Below are positions 26,264-36,448 of a DNA stretch of 53,312 nucleotides, piece after piece. Every line of letters begins with the position of its first letter. The first letter of the stretch is position 1. The stretch comes from Candidatus Poribacteria bacterium. Lineage in GTDB: Bacteria > Poribacteria > WGA-4E > WGA-3G. The position numbers were made by a program, and so were the translations under genes. Below the pieces are notes generated by a model. It saw only the letters and a program-made list of their open reading frames with translations. It did not search any database and had not been told where the DNA came from. Location of the stretch: positions 1 to 53,312 of the forward strand of contig JAJEAG010000048.1 of assembly GCA_022824265.1 (NCBI GenBank), read 5' to 3'.

Positions 26264-27307
26264 ATGACAAAAATCGGAATCGTCGGTGCATCAGGCTATA
26301 GCGGTAGTGAATTATTGAGGTTTTTGGTCAACCATCAAGGTGGACTAAAAATAGAACTCGCTACATCCGAGACCTATGCTGGTCAACGCGTCGATCACGT
26401 CTTACCACACCTACGAGATTTCATAGACCTTGAATTTGAACCTTTAGACATCAACTCACTTAAAGAACGAGTAGACGTTGTCGTCCTTGCCGTACCACAC
26501 AAAGTCGCCATGACTTATGCTCCACAAATTCTATCACAAGGATTGCGGGTTGTAGATTTCAGTGCAGATTACCGTCTCCGTGATGTACAGACTTATAGCG
26601 ACTGGTACCATGTTGAGCATACCAGTCCTGAACTCATACAGGATGCAGTCTACGGTCTACCGGAACTTTACCGTGAAAAAATAAGAGAGGCGAACCTCGT
26701 TGCAAATCCAGGATGTTATCCATCCAGTGCAATCCTTGCAACGATGCCACTACTGAACAATAGACTTATAGACTTAGATTCCATTATCGTAGATTCAAAA
26801 TCAGGGATATCAGGGGCAGGACCTAAACCCAAAGATACCACCCATTACCCGAATCGAGAATCAAATCTTATCGCATACAATATCGGCAAACACAGACATA
26901 CACCGGAAATAGAACAAGAACTAAGCACGGTTGCAGGAGAAAAGGTCTCTATAACTTTCACACCACATTTAGTTCCGATGACACGCGGTATCCTCAGCAC
27001 CGTTTATGCGAGACTAAGCAAACCTTTGGACACCGAAAACTTGCTTGAGATATATACTACATTTTACGAAAATGAACCGTTCATCAGGGTTCTTGACAAA
27101 GAAATATATCCACAAACCAAATCAGTACTCGGAAGCAACTATTGTGATGTTGGAATAGAGGTTGACGAAAGAACGCAACGCGTCGTAGCAATGGCAGCAC
27201 TGGATAATCTCGGCAAAGGTGCAGCTGGTGCTGCACTGCAGAACCTAAACCTCATGTTCGGATACAACGAAACAGATGGACTCAAATCTCCAGGACTAAT
27301 GCCATAA
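26264..27307 (+). CDS. argC: N-acetyl-gamma-glutamyl-phosphate reductase
   Basis: The third enzyme of arginine synthesis, which reduces N-acetylglutamyl phosphate with NADPH. Starting at ATG 26264 gives 347 residues, the normal length. The cofactor motif is GIVGASGYSGSEL, the catalytic cysteine is Cys151 in NPGCYPSSA, and the conserved KHRHTPEIEQEL carries the histidine. The open frame continues upstream to GTG 26066, adding 66 residues that resemble an antitoxin fragment. AAGG eight bases before ATG 26264 is a plausible ribosome binding site. Confidence 0.93.
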   Translation: MTKIGIVGASGYSGSELLRFLVNHQGGLKIELATSETYAGQRVDHVLPHLRDFIDLEFEPLDINSLKERVDVVVLAVPHKVAMTYAPQILSQGLRVVDFSADYRLRDVQTYSDWYHVEHTSPELIQDAVYGLPELYREKIREANLVANPGCYPSSAILATMPLLNNRLIDLDSIIVDSKSGISGAGPKPKDTTHYPNRESNLIAYNIGKHRHTPEIEQELSTVAGEKVSITFTPHLVPMTRGILSTVYARLSKPLDTENLLEIYTTFYENEPFIRVLDKEIYPQTKSVLGSNYCDVGIEVDERTQRVVAMAALDNLGKGAAGAALQNLNLMFGYNETDGLKSPGLMP

Positions 27308-27352
27308 AAATAGCAGTACGAACACACCATGTGCTGTTGAACCACAATCTTA

Positions 27353-28510
27353 ATGCAAATAATGATTGTTGCAGGAGAACCCTCTGGTGACCTGCACGCT
27401 TCACACGTCATTCATGCCCTCAAAGCACAACACCCACAAATATCGTTCTACGGCATGGGTGGTGATAGGATGGAAGAAGCAGGTGTGTCTCTGAACATAC
27501 ACATCCGTGATTCCGCTGTCATGGGCATTGCTGAAGCAATCGCTGTCCTTCCAAAGTTTCTCAAAAAACAAGCACTGTTAAAAAAACATATTCGTGAAAA
27601 ACCACCAGATGTATTAATCCTTATTGATTTCGCTGAATTTAACATGCCTTTGGCAAAGTATGCACACTCACAAGGAGTACCAGCAGTCTATTATATTCCG
27701 CCAAAAGCGTGGGCATGGCGACCAGGACGCGCAAAGAAACTCGCAAAATATGCAAACCTTGTCGCATCAATATTCCCATTCGAAACAGAATTCTATCAAG
27801 ATGCAGGTGCATCAGCACAATTCGTCGGACACCCACTTGTTGACTTTGCCAAGACTGACCTAACACCAACACAAGCACGGGAAGAACTCGGTCTACAAAG
27901 CGACACACAGGTCATCGGACTAATGCCCGGTAGCAGACGTTCCGAAATCCAACGTATCCTCCCTACTATACTCAAAACCACCGTATACATCTCATCCAAA
28001 TTACCAAATACAGAATGGATACTACCACTCGCGTCGGGTATTTCAGAAGAGTTTATATCCGAGTGTAAAATTGGAATTGAAGGTATACCAAATATAAAAC
28101 TAATTCGAAACGAAACTTACACAGCAATGCGTGCAGCAACCTTGATGCTCGTGACTTCGGGAACTGCCACACTTGAAACCGCATGCATTGGTATACCGAT
28201 GATTATACTCTATCGCACCTCATGGCTCAATTGGAAGATTATCAATGCATTAACTCCGTTAGAACATAGTGGATTACCAAATCTGATAGCAGGAAAACGT
28301 ATTGTTCCTGAACTCCTTCAAGACGATCTGACTCCCGAAAACTTAACAAACCACACATTAGATCTACTCAGCAATCCAGATAAACTTGATGAACAACGCA
28401 CCTCACTAAGCAAAGTCTATAAACAACTTGGGGAACCAGGTACAGCAGAAAGAACAGCAAAGTTAGTACTGGAACAAGTTGCATCCACACGTAATCCCAT
28501 CCCAACCTAA
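27353..28510 (+). CDS. lpxB: Lipid-A-disaccharide synthase
   Basis: This 385-residue family-19 glycosyltransferase joins UDP-diacylglucosamine and lipid X in lipid A synthesis. Motifs: GEPSGDLHAS at the start, YYIPPKAWAWRPGRAKKL, FVGHPLVD, and LMPGSRRSEIQRILPTI. It sits directly ahead of lpxK (7 bp), so the two form a lipid A pair. This is direct evidence for an LPS-type outer membrane. Confidence 0.95.
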   Translation: MQIMIVAGEPSGDLHASHVIHALKAQHPQISFYGMGGDRMEEAGVSLNIHIRDSAVMGIAEAIAVLPKFLKKQALLKKHIREKPPDVLILIDFAEFNMPLAKYAHSQGVPAVYYIPPKAWAWRPGRAKKLAKYANLVASIFPFETEFYQDAGASAQFVGHPLVDFAKTDLTPTQAREELGLQSDTQVIGLMPGSRRSEIQRILPTILKTTVYISSKLPNTEWILPLASGISEEFISECKIGIEGIPNIKLIRNETYTAMRAATLMLVTSGTATLETACIGIPMIILYRTSWLNWKIINALTPLEHSGLPNLIAGKRIVPELLQDDLTPENLTNHTLDLLSNPDKLDEQRTSLSKVYKQLGEPGTAERTAKLVLEQVASTRNPIPT

Positions 28511-28517
28511 TTCACCA

Positions 28518-29612
28518 ATGAAACGAACACTCTACACATTCATCACCACAAAACAGCGCGGTGTGATTCCAACTCTATTTCGCATTCTGTTAACACCACT
28601 ATGTTGGTTATACTGCATACTCGTCTGGATTCGTAATATTTGTTTTTCTGTTGGGATTCTTAAACAGAAAAAATTGCCATGCACCGTCATAAGTGTTGGC
28701 AATATCGTGGTAGGAGGAACAGGGAAAACACCCGCTGTCGCAGCCATAGCAAAATTGCTACAGAACAAGGGACTTCAGGTAACAATTCTTCTAAAAGGAT
28801 ACAAACGCCGGAACAAAAAAGAGGTTTTATTCGTTTCGGATGGTGAAAATCACTTGTCTACACAAGAAGATAGCGGTGATGAAGCCGATATGCTTGCACG
28901 CATATTACCTAATATTCCGGTTGTCGTTGGAAACAAACGATACTTAACGGGGCAAGCAGCTTTTAAACGTTTTAATACCGATGTACTAATCCTTGACGAC
29001 GGTTTTCAGCACCGACAACTTGCACGCGATCTCGACATCATCACTATTGATGCAACACAACCCTATGGAACAGACGCATTACTTCCAATAGGTTCGTTAC
29101 GGGAACCAAAAACCGCAATTCAACGAGCAGACTTTATCCTACTAACCCGAACAGATACTGTCAAAAACCAGATACAAAATCTAAAAAAAGATCTGAATGG
29201 ATTAGCACCTAACACACCAATTTTGGAAAGTGTTCATAAACCAACTTCACTGTATCCCTTAAGCAACAAGGACAGACAACCTCCAATGTCTACAAAAGAC
29301 CTAACTGGAAAAAGACTACTCGCTGTTTGTGGAATCGGCAATCCCAAAGCATTCGTCGCAACTCTTGAAAAATTCCATCCTGAGAATGTTGAGTTGTTCG
29401 CATTCCCAGATCACCACATCTATTCCGACTCCGATATACAGCAAATCAAACATCAGGTGCAACAGCACAACACAGAATGGATAATCACAACACAGAAAGA
29501 CGAACAAAAATTAGTTGATCTCACCACAGAATTATCAATATTCGTACTAGCCATTGAATTAGTCCTCACTGACGGAGAAGCAACATTGAAAGAGGCACTG
29601 CCAATTCAATAA
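28518..29612 (+). CDS. lpxK: Tetraacyldisaccharide 4'-kinase
   Basis: LpxK phosphorylates the lipid A disaccharide at the inner membrane. The 364-residue product has an N-terminal membrane-associating helix (about 20-42), the P-loop VGGTGKTPAV, and LDDGFQHRQLARDLDI with the DDGFQH signature. I start at ATG 28518, right after lpxB, instead of an in-frame start inside lpxB at 28479. It converges with the aminotransferase gene, leaving 10 bp. Confidence 0.95.
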   Translation: MKRTLYTFITTKQRGVIPTLFRILLTPLCWLYCILVWIRNICFSVGILKQKKLPCTVISVGNIVVGGTGKTPAVAAIAKLLQNKGLQVTILLKGYKRRNKKEVLFVSDGENHLSTQEDSGDEADMLARILPNIPVVVGNKRYLTGQAAFKRFNTDVLILDDGFQHRQLARDLDIITIDATQPYGTDALLPIGSLREPKTAIQRADFILLTRTDTVKNQIQNLKKDLNGLAPNTPILESVHKPTSLYPLSNKDRQPPMSTKDLTGKRLLAVCGIGNPKAFVATLEKFHPENVELFAFPDHHIYSDSDIQQIKHQVQQHNTEWIITTQKDEQKLVDLTTELSIFVLAIELVLTDGEATLKEALPIQ

Positions 29613-29622
29613 CAGTGTTTTA

Positions 29623-30525
29623 CTATGGTATCGGTACACCTTCACGCGCTGTCATTTCCGCATACAATTCTTGTAATTGCCCCGTCATAGCACCAGGCTC
29701 CCCATTACCTATCTGCCTACCATCCACCTCTAACACTGGACTCAATTCACCCACAGTACCTGTCGTGAACATCTCATCGGCTGTATACACCTCTGTCAAA
29801 GAGACATTCCGTTCAACCAATGGAATCTGTGCCTTTTGTGCAAGATGTATAACATTACCGCGCGTAATCCCCGGTAAGCAACTATCTGCATGCGGAGTAA
29901 TTACCTGTCCACGTTTCACAATAAAGATATTAGTAGCATTTGTTTCTGAAACAAATCCGAAAATATCAAGCATAATCGCATCGTCAACACCAGCAACATT
30001 TGCTTCTATCTTTGCAAGGATGTTGTTAATCAGATTGTTATGATGTATCTTAGAATCTACACACTGTGCGGGATTTCGTCGTATTGCTGAGGTTACCAAA
30101 CGCACACCGCTGCTGGCATAAATTGGTGCTTTCCATTCCGCCAACACAATTAAACATGTTCCATACTGATTGACATGCGGATTCATGCTGGAAGTAACCT
30201 TCTTACCACGACTAAGTGTCAAACGTATATGAACTTCATCGCGCATACCATTTGCCCGTAAGGTCTCAAATATAGCAGCTTTTATTTCATCACGAGAGGG
30301 AATCCCTTCAAACGCCATCGCATGCGCAGAGTCAATCAGTCGGTCTAAATGGGCATCAAGTGCGAATATTGTGCCTTTATAAATACGTAAACCTTCCCAA
30401 ACACCGTCACCACCTTGAACAAGGCTATCAAACACCGATATCTTCGCTTCTTCACGAGGTAGTAATTCCCCACCAACATGAATCAATATATTTTCATTTC
30501 GCGCATCAGGTAATTGTGGTTGCAT
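29623..30525 (-). CDS. Class IV aminotransferase (branched-chain type)
   Basis: This 300-residue PLP enzyme has fold type IV landmarks: FDSLVQGGDGVWEGLRIYKG at the start, the PLP-lysine Lys159 in DSKIHHNNL, and FVSETNATNIF plus FTTGTVGELSPV in the C-terminal half. It is closest in feel to branched-chain amino acid aminotransferases (IlvE). D-amino acid aminotransferase or aminodeoxychorismate lyase are less likely alternatives. Confidence 0.88.
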   Translation of the reverse strand: MQPQLPDARNENILIHVGGELLPREEAKISVFDSLVQGGDGVWEGLRIYKGTIFALDAHLDRLIDSAHAMAFEGIPSRDEIKAAIFETLRANGMRDEVHIRLTLSRGKKVTSSMNPHVNQYGTCLIVLAEWKAPIYASSGVRLVTSAIRRNPAQCVDSKIHHNNLINNILAKIEANVAGVDDAIMLDIFGFVSETNATNIFIVKRGQVITPHADSCLPGITRGNVIHLAQKAQIPLVERNVSLTEVYTADEMFTTGTVGELSPVLEVDGRQIGNGEPGAMTGQLQELYAEMTAREGVPIP

Positions 30526-30660
30526 CTATTCTCCTTTTACATTAAACAAAGTCTTAATCATCATATTTATTCTAAATATAATACCAAACACCAAACATTA
30601 TAGCAATAGTACCGACATGGTAGCAGGCAAACTCCGAGTGCCGTCCGCCTCTTCCTCTTC

Positions 30661-30738
30661 TCCTGAAAATCCTATCAATCCTGCAAATCCTGGTTCAGAC
30701 TATCCCTCCGCGTCTTCCTCGATTCAGACAAGAACCGC
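30661..30738. repeat. Low-copy spacer repeat with GATTCAGACA
   Basis: The stretch has serial AATCCT steps (30667-30692) and ends CTTCCTCGATTCAGACA. The same GATTCAGACA end with a preceding CGTCTTC motif recurs at 50805-50837 and, inverted, twice at 42331-42379. Confidence 0.5.
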
Positions 30739-30761
30739 GTAGTGCCTCGAATAACTAAACA

Positions 30762-32693
30762 TCAAATCCAACTATACACTGCAGACCGCAAAATCAAACT
30801 TAACAAGGGCCAAAAACATCCCATCAACGCTTCACCTAAAACCAACCCAATGAAAAACGGTATTGCCCGACGATATGCTCTGATACCACCATTTCGTAAT
30901 ATAATCCATTTCGCAACCATAGCAATAAGCAAAGGGAACCAGATAATATCAGTAGTTCCAGGGGCAACCCCAATCACATATCCCGCAGGATGTAGCGGAC
31001 ACCAAACAAAACGCGAACGAAGGAACATTATACCTAAATTTGCCACAAACGTTAACCCAAGTACAGTCGATGCTAAGAAGTCCATCGGTTTCGGATTAAC
31101 CAACCACGATGACAGGAAATTATACGTGTCAGCACCACCAGCATGAATCTGTTCAGAACCTGCAGCAACTCCTTCACGATATATCGCATAAGGGTAAAGA
31201 ATTAGGCTGGACAAGATACCTACAAGACTTGCTATGACTAACACCGTAAACATTGTCCTATTTCGGACACCTGTACGTTCCGCAAGTTTAAACGCCTCCA
31301 ACTGATCAGGCATCGGATGTGTTCGGAATGACGCATAACTCGCACCACTAAGCCAATTCATCAACGAAAGCATCGTTAGATTCCCTGCACGTAACCGTCG
31401 CGTACCGAGAAGTGAAATCATCATATATTGCGGTGTCAAATAGCCGATAGCATGAATCGGAGGACCAAGTTCTGCACGCATACGCGTCAGACCAACAACT
31501 ATCATTAGATAGATACCGATAAATACCGTAAATGCCCATAACGACATACCACCCCGAATACATAAAACTGCCAACAGAAGCAACGATAATCCCAATGTAA
31601 TTACAGTACTACGATACGAGATCGCCTCTGTATCTATACCTCTTCCTTTCTTTCCAACCACCTGAGAAAATATCGCTGCGAAATGCTTTCTCCCATTCCA
31701 ACACGCAATAGCAAGCAGTGCAAGCAACGCACCCGCTCCCTGTTCACCCAAAAACGGGTAACCCGGCACCTTAGATACACCTGTCGCACTTCCAAAGATA
31801 AATTGCACCTTCTTCATCAAGTAAAAGAACGCACATGAAAACGCTAAATCCAAAGGTAAAATAAACGAAAAACCTATCAGATACGGATGAAACCGTAACG
31901 GGGTATTCCCCATTGCATTCCACGGTTTCTGCGTGAAATAGATATTTAGGTTATACTTTTTTACAGGTATTTCAGGAAGCATAGGATAGAAATATTGTAG
32001 ACCGTTAAGCAGATTGATCCCAAACGCAATACCAAAACCGATCCAGAGAAGACGGTTTCTAAAAATACGACGACTTGAGGTTATCTCAAGTGGAATCTGA
32101 ATGATTGGATACGCGAGTTTCTCGTTCTCTATCCACTGCTTGCGAATCAGAGAGGTAAGACACAGGAAAATCAACATCAACAGAAAGATAACTGCAGACC
32201 ACGAAAGAATAGGCACAATCCAATACTGCACATAACCTTCAGTAAAAAAGTTGACATTACCTTCATAGAAATCGTTGACTGTCTTCGGATGTTTGACAAC
32301 AAGCCACTCAGGCAAATGGTGGAATAATAGTGCCTCCCAATCATTCTCAGCAGTCGCAAAACGAAACGCATAAGGAATCAATCCCATCAGACGTGGAATA
32401 CAATCATGTCCAGAAAACGCACTACCCACAGCAAGCATACTATAAACTACAATCAGATCCCGCTGCGAGAGTGCAGCACTTGGAGCAATACTTCGCAGCC
32501 ACAGATTCAGAACTGTAATCACGAAAATACCAAACATGACATTAACTGACATAGCAACAGTTGTCAGATGTGCTGTATGCCATATCATCTCAACATAAGC
32601 AATCCAATAACTATTACCAATAATTAGGACAGTACCAATCAATACTGCTCGCTTAGCGATTGGAGACGAAGACTGAAAATTAGTTTGACGCAT
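30762..32693 (-). CDS. Large multi-pass membrane protein of the DUF6785/DUF6784 type
   Basis: The 643-residue protein has about 14 membrane helices. The sequence (SQRDLIVVYSMLAVGSAFSG, ENEKLAYPIIQIPLE, and MRAELGPPIHAIGY) matches a family common in Poribacteria and related environmental phyla and distantly like oligopeptide transporters. No substrate is known. It stands alone, with repeat-like spacer on its 3' side. Confidence 0.75.
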   Translation of the reverse strand: MRQTNFQSSSPIAKRAVLIGTVLIIGNSYWIAYVEMIWHTAHLTTVAMSVNVMFGIFVITVLNLWLRSIAPSAALSQRDLIVVYSMLAVGSAFSGHDCIPRLMGLIPYAFRFATAENDWEALLFHHLPEWLVVKHPKTVNDFYEGNVNFFTEGYVQYWIVPILSWSAVIFLLMLIFLCLTSLIRKQWIENEKLAYPIIQIPLEITSSRRIFRNRLLWIGFGIAFGINLLNGLQYFYPMLPEIPVKKYNLNIYFTQKPWNAMGNTPLRFHPYLIGFSFILPLDLAFSCAFFYLMKKVQFIFGSATGVSKVPGYPFLGEQGAGALLALLAIACWNGRKHFAAIFSQVVGKKGRGIDTEAISYRSTVITLGLSLLLLAVLCIRGGMSLWAFTVFIGIYLMIVVGLTRMRAELGPPIHAIGYLTPQYMMISLLGTRRLRAGNLTMLSLMNWLSGASYASFRTHPMPDQLEAFKLAERTGVRNRTMFTVLVIASLVGILSSLILYPYAIYREGVAAGSEQIHAGGADTYNFLSSWLVNPKPMDFLASTVLGLTFVANLGIMFLRSRFVWCPLHPAGYVIGVAPGTTDIIWFPLLIAMVAKWIILRNGGIRAYRRAIPFFIGLVLGEALMGCFWPLLSLILRSAVYSWI

Positions 32694-32926
32694 TCTTGTA
32701 GGAAGGTAAAATTATATCGTAGATGCGGATTCTGTGCTAAAAAATTGAAGGTAATATATCAAAAAGAATGGATATATTTTCTACAGTATGTTATACTAAA
32801 TAATCAAAACTCTGTCAAGATGAAATACAGAACGATCCTAATGATTTGCTACCTGAAATAGAATACAGAACAGCATCAAAAGAACTTTTATTTCATATTT
32901 ATCAACCTCTATTAGGAGTTAACATA

Positions 32927-34048
32927 ATGCAACTTTCTTTTGAAAAAGAAGAACTATTATATACACTTCAAATGGTACAAGGTATAGCAGGTGGACCTAA
33001 TACCTTGCCAATTCTCTCAAATGTCCTCATTCGCGCACAAGACGGGAACATTGAATGCGCCGCTACAGATTTGGAAGTCGGTATCAGAATTAAGGTTATG
33101 GGAACAATTACGGAAGAAGGATCTATCACAGTCTCAGCAAAAAAATTAGCTGATATCGTCCGAGAATTGCCTGATAAACCAATTGAACTGGTAACAACCG
33201 CAAATAACCGAGTTGAACTCACTTGCGGCGACGGTGTATACAAGATTATTGGGATGTCCGATGAAGATTTTCCAGAGATACCACCTGCAAGTTCTGAAGG
33301 TGTAGTTATAGGTGGAGAGACATTATGCGCTGTTATTCACAAAACACAATTTGCTGCATCAAACGACGAAGTCCGATACATCTTAAATGGACTTTATTTT
33401 AACCTATCGGAAGAAAAAACTGAAGTCGTTGCTACCGATGGAACAAGACAGCTCGCGCTTACATATTGCCCTTCTCTAAAAACATCCAATGAGGTGGATG
33501 GGTTTATAGTACCTCTAAAAGCTATCAGAGAGGTTTCACGAATCTTCGCTGATTCACCTGAAGTGAGAATCTCACACCTCAAGAATCAACTCCTGTTTTC
33601 AGATGACAATACCGCTCTAACCACGCGACTGGTAGAAGGTGAATATCCTCCATATCAGAAACTATTCCGAGACTCTTCTGATGGACGCACTGTTGTCTCA
33701 AAAGATGCTATCTTACGAACAGTAAGACGGGTCGCTTTACTATCTGATCCAAAGAACTTCTTGATCTGTTTAGAAATTGATGCGGAACAGATAAAGGTCT
33801 CAGCAAAAACACCAGAACTCGGGGAGGCACATGAAACGTTACCTGTTCAATCCAGCACAGGAACCGTACGGATTGGTCTGAATGCTAACGTACTAACTGA
33901 AGTATTAGCACATATTGAAACTGAATCCCTCATATTCGAATTCACGGGAGAGTTCATACCACTCATCGTTAAACCAACCGGAGATGATGAACATACTTGC
34001 TTTATCATGCCGATGCGTTTAGAACCCGCATCACCATTAGAATCATAA
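32927..34048 (+). CDS. dnaN: DNA polymerase III beta subunit (sliding clamp), paralogue 1
   Basis: This 373-residue beta clamp would encircle DNA and tether polymerases. The three-domain sequence is complete, from MQLSFEKEEL to the C-terminal MPMRL pocket element. The start is ATG 32927, with TAGGAG eight bases upstream; the frame beyond it is not clamp-like. Two features are unusual: the TDG-RLA pocket loop has one extra residue (T170-D-G-T-R-Q-L-A), and eight residues follow MPMRL, which normally ends the protein. It is followed 127 bp later by a second clamp gene, about 65% identical by eye. Confidence 0.93.
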   Translation: MQLSFEKEELLYTLQMVQGIAGGPNTLPILSNVLIRAQDGNIECAATDLEVGIRIKVMGTITEEGSITVSAKKLADIVRELPDKPIELVTTANNRVELTCGDGVYKIIGMSDEDFPEIPPASSEGVVIGGETLCAVIHKTQFAASNDEVRYILNGLYFNLSEEKTEVVATDGTRQLALTYCPSLKTSNEVDGFIVPLKAIREVSRIFADSPEVRISHLKNQLLFSDDNTALTTRLVEGEYPPYQKLFRDSSDGRTVVSKDAILRTVRRVALLSDPKNFLICLEIDAEQIKVSAKTPELGEAHETLPVQSSTGTVRIGLNANVLTEVLAHIETESLIFEFTGEFIPLIVKPTGDDEHTCFIMPMRLEPASPLES

Positions 34049-34175
34049 CAGGTTGATCCTTGTACCGTCCTAATAGTACATATTGTTCTTGTGCCCTCTG
34101 AATTTATCGGTAAACCTGGATTATACATTGCAGATGGATATGATCTATATTGATGCTAATGAATAGGAAATCTCT

Positions 34176-35285
34176 ATGCAACTATCTTTTAAAAAAGAAG
34201 AACTCTTTGATAACTTACAAATAGTACAGAATGTAGCAGGTGGACGTAATACCTTGCCGATTCTGGCAAATATACTCATCCGAGCACAAGATGGAGTCAT
34301 TGAATGTGCCGCTACAGATTTGGAAGTCGCCATAAAGGTAAAAGTTGAAGGTACTATCACGGAAGAGGGAGAAATTACTGTCTCTGCCAAGAAATTTGTT
34401 GATATTGTCCGAGAATTGCCTGATAAGGAGATAGAATTTGCTACAACCGCAAACGATAGGGTTGAATTAACTTGTGGAGATGGAATATACAAGATCGTCG
34501 GACTCTCAAGTGAAGATTTCCCGCAAATCCCTTCTGCTAACGGAGGGGGTCTAACTATTGATGGGGAGACGTTAAACGCAGTTATACGGAAAACCGAATT
34601 CGCTGCATCTACAGAGGAAGTACAATTTTTACTGAACGGACTATTTATCAAATTACTTGAAGATAAAACAGAAGTAGTCGCAACCGATAGAAATTATCTT
34701 GCTTTAGCCAATTGTCCGCCTCTCAATATAACTGAAGACATCACTGAATTTATATTACCCCTAAAAGCTGTCAAGGAAATACAACGCACATTCGCTGAGT
34801 CTTCTTCGGTCAGAATGACACCCCTCAATAACCAACTGCTTTTTTCTGATGGGAACGCTACCCTAACAACACGGTTGGTTGAAGGAAATTACCCAGATTA
34901 TCATGTCATTATTCCTGATTCTTCTGACGGACGAACAGTTGTAGCAAAAGATGCAATCCTACGAGCAGCACGACGTGTTTCTTTGCTGACCAATCCAAAA
35001 AATAATGCAATCTGTTTAGAGGTAGATACCGAACAGATCCAATTGTCAGCAAAAACACCTGAACTCGGTGAAGCACATGAAACTATACAAGTAGAGTCGG
35101 GAAATGGAAGTGTCCGCATAGGTTTAGATGCTCGGATGTTTATTGAGGTGTTATCACACATTGAAACCGAATTACTCGTTTTAGAATTTACCGATGAAAC
35201 ATCACCATTCATCGTTAAACCAGAGGGTCATGATGACCATCTTTGCATCATCTCACCAATGCGGTTAGACACCGTTCACCAGTAA
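34176..35285 (+). CDS. dnaN: DNA polymerase III beta subunit (sliding clamp), paralogue 2
   Basis: The 369-residue product is a full-length clamp that aligns end to end with paralogue 1. The client-binding pocket differs more: the TDGxRLA loop reads T170-D-R-N-Y-L-A, so the conserved Gly is Arg, and the C-terminal MPMRL is SPMRL plus five extra residues. In E. coli the matching Gly174 and Met362 line the pocket where polymerases and MutS bind. Copy 2 may therefore bind a different partner set. No dnaA, recF or gyrB lies nearby. Confidence 0.92.
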   Translation: MQLSFKKEELFDNLQIVQNVAGGRNTLPILANILIRAQDGVIECAATDLEVAIKVKVEGTITEEGEITVSAKKFVDIVRELPDKEIEFATTANDRVELTCGDGIYKIVGLSSEDFPQIPSANGGGLTIDGETLNAVIRKTEFAASTEEVQFLLNGLFIKLLEDKTEVVATDRNYLALANCPPLNITEDITEFILPLKAVKEIQRTFAESSSVRMTPLNNQLLFSDGNATLTTRLVEGNYPDYHVIIPDSSDGRTVVAKDAILRAARRVSLLTNPKNNAICLEVDTEQIQLSAKTPELGEAHETIQVESGNGSVRIGLDARMFIEVLSHIETELLVLEFTDETSPFIVKPEGHDDHLCIISPMRLDTVHQ

Positions 35286-35319
35286 CGCAACTCATTTACT
35301 CTTGTGGAATCCAGTCATT

Positions 35320-35356
35320 ACGTATGTCAGAGTGAGCGTAGCGACCTCCGACATGT
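35320..35356. repeat. Hairpin repeat (ATGTC...GACAT arms)
   Basis: ATGTCAGAGTGAGCG and the following bases to CCTCCGACAT fold back imperfectly. Similar spacer hairpins with the CTCCGACA end occur at 48851-48875 and, with CTTCCGACAT, at 50649-50683. Confidence 0.5.
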
Positions 35357-35439
35357 TTTCATATTTATTTGGAACTACGCAGGTCGATTCTCACTCGCGG
35401 ACACCCAAATCAACAAAATTCTAACACAACAAATCCGAA

Positions 35440-36342
35440 CTAACCCACCTCTGTACCAGACATCTGTTCCAACGCCAACAACAATGCTTGCGTCCCCAAA
35501 CGTCCATGTCCTTGTGCTTGAACTGCAGTATAAAGTTGATGCACCAATGCAAGACCGGGCAGACTCAGATTCATTTTTCTTGCCTCATCCAAGGCAATGC
35601 TCATATCCTTAATAAAGTGCTCCACAAAGAAACCTGGATCAAAGTCGCGTTTGAGAACACGAGGAGCTAAATTATCCAACGACCAACATGCCGCTGCTCC
35701 ACCACTGATAGAGGATAACATCGTCTCCAGATCCAAACCCGCCTTGTGTCCATAAATCAAACCTTCACAAACACCAATCATTGTTCCTGAGATAGTAATC
35801 TGGTTGCACATTTTGGTATGTTGACCAGCACCTGCACCACCTTGATGGACAATGTTTTTCCCCATCGCAGAAAACAAGGGCATAATAGCTTCTACTGCTG
35901 CATCGTCACCACCAACCATAATGGACAGCCGTGCTTCACGTGCACCAACATCACCACCTGAAACCGGCGCATCCACAGAAGATACATTCTGTTCATTCGC
36001 TGCTGTGTAAATTTCCTGTGCAAGGGACGGTTCAGTTGTCGTCATATCAACGATAATACTACCCGCTTTTGCACCTTTCAAGATTCCGTTATCTCCAAGA
36101 TATACCTCACGCACATCAGGTGGGAATCCAACGATGGTAAACACCACATCCGATGCAGCAGCCACCTCACTTGGCGAATCTACCCACGTCGCACCATCAT
36201 CAAGAAGCGGTTGTGCTTTAGATGCTGTGCGGTTAAAGACAGTCATGCCATATCCAAGATCCATAAGGTGTTGGCACATCCACCTACCCATTACACCAGT
36301 TCCAATCCATCCAAGTTTCGTTGTTTTAGGGTCAATATTCAT
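35440..36342 (-). CDS. Beta-hydroxyacid dehydrogenase (3-hydroxyisobutyrate dehydrogenase family)
   Basis: This 300-residue NAD(P)-dependent enzyme has the Rossmann start [13 protein letters not shown], the substrate motif [22 protein letters not shown] (cut here for description), and the catalytic-lysine helix [11 protein letters not shown]. Family members oxidise 3-hydroxyisobutyrate, tartronate semialdehyde or similar acids. It is a single gene, and the substrate cannot be chosen. Confidence 0.9.
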   Translation of the reverse strand: MNIDPKTTKLGWIGTGVMGRWMCQHLMDLGYGMTVFNRTASKAQPLLDDGATWVDSPSEVAAASDVVFTIVGFPPDVREVYLGDNGILKGAKAGSIIVDMTTTEPSLAQEIYTAANEQNVSSVDAPVSGGDVGAREARLSIMVGGDDAAVEAIMPLFSAMGKNIVHQGGAGAGQHTKMCNQITISGTMIGVCEGLIYGHKAGLDLETMLSSISGGAAACWSLDNLAPRVLKRDFDPGFFVEHFIKDMSIALDEARKMNLSLPGLALVHQLYTAVQAQGHGRLGTQALLLALEQMSGTEVG

Positions 36343-36448
36343 AATTCTCCTTATATATACTGTTTCATTGATTATTCAGTCTGAACAGACTACTACCAAC
36401 CAGTTACCGATAATTTATACTCATTTCTACCAATTTGTAACTACAAAC

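Noticed and set aside
28479-28517. Extended start of lpxK inside lpxB
   Set aside because: Would add 13 residues overlapping lpxB; ATG 28518 fits the family start better.
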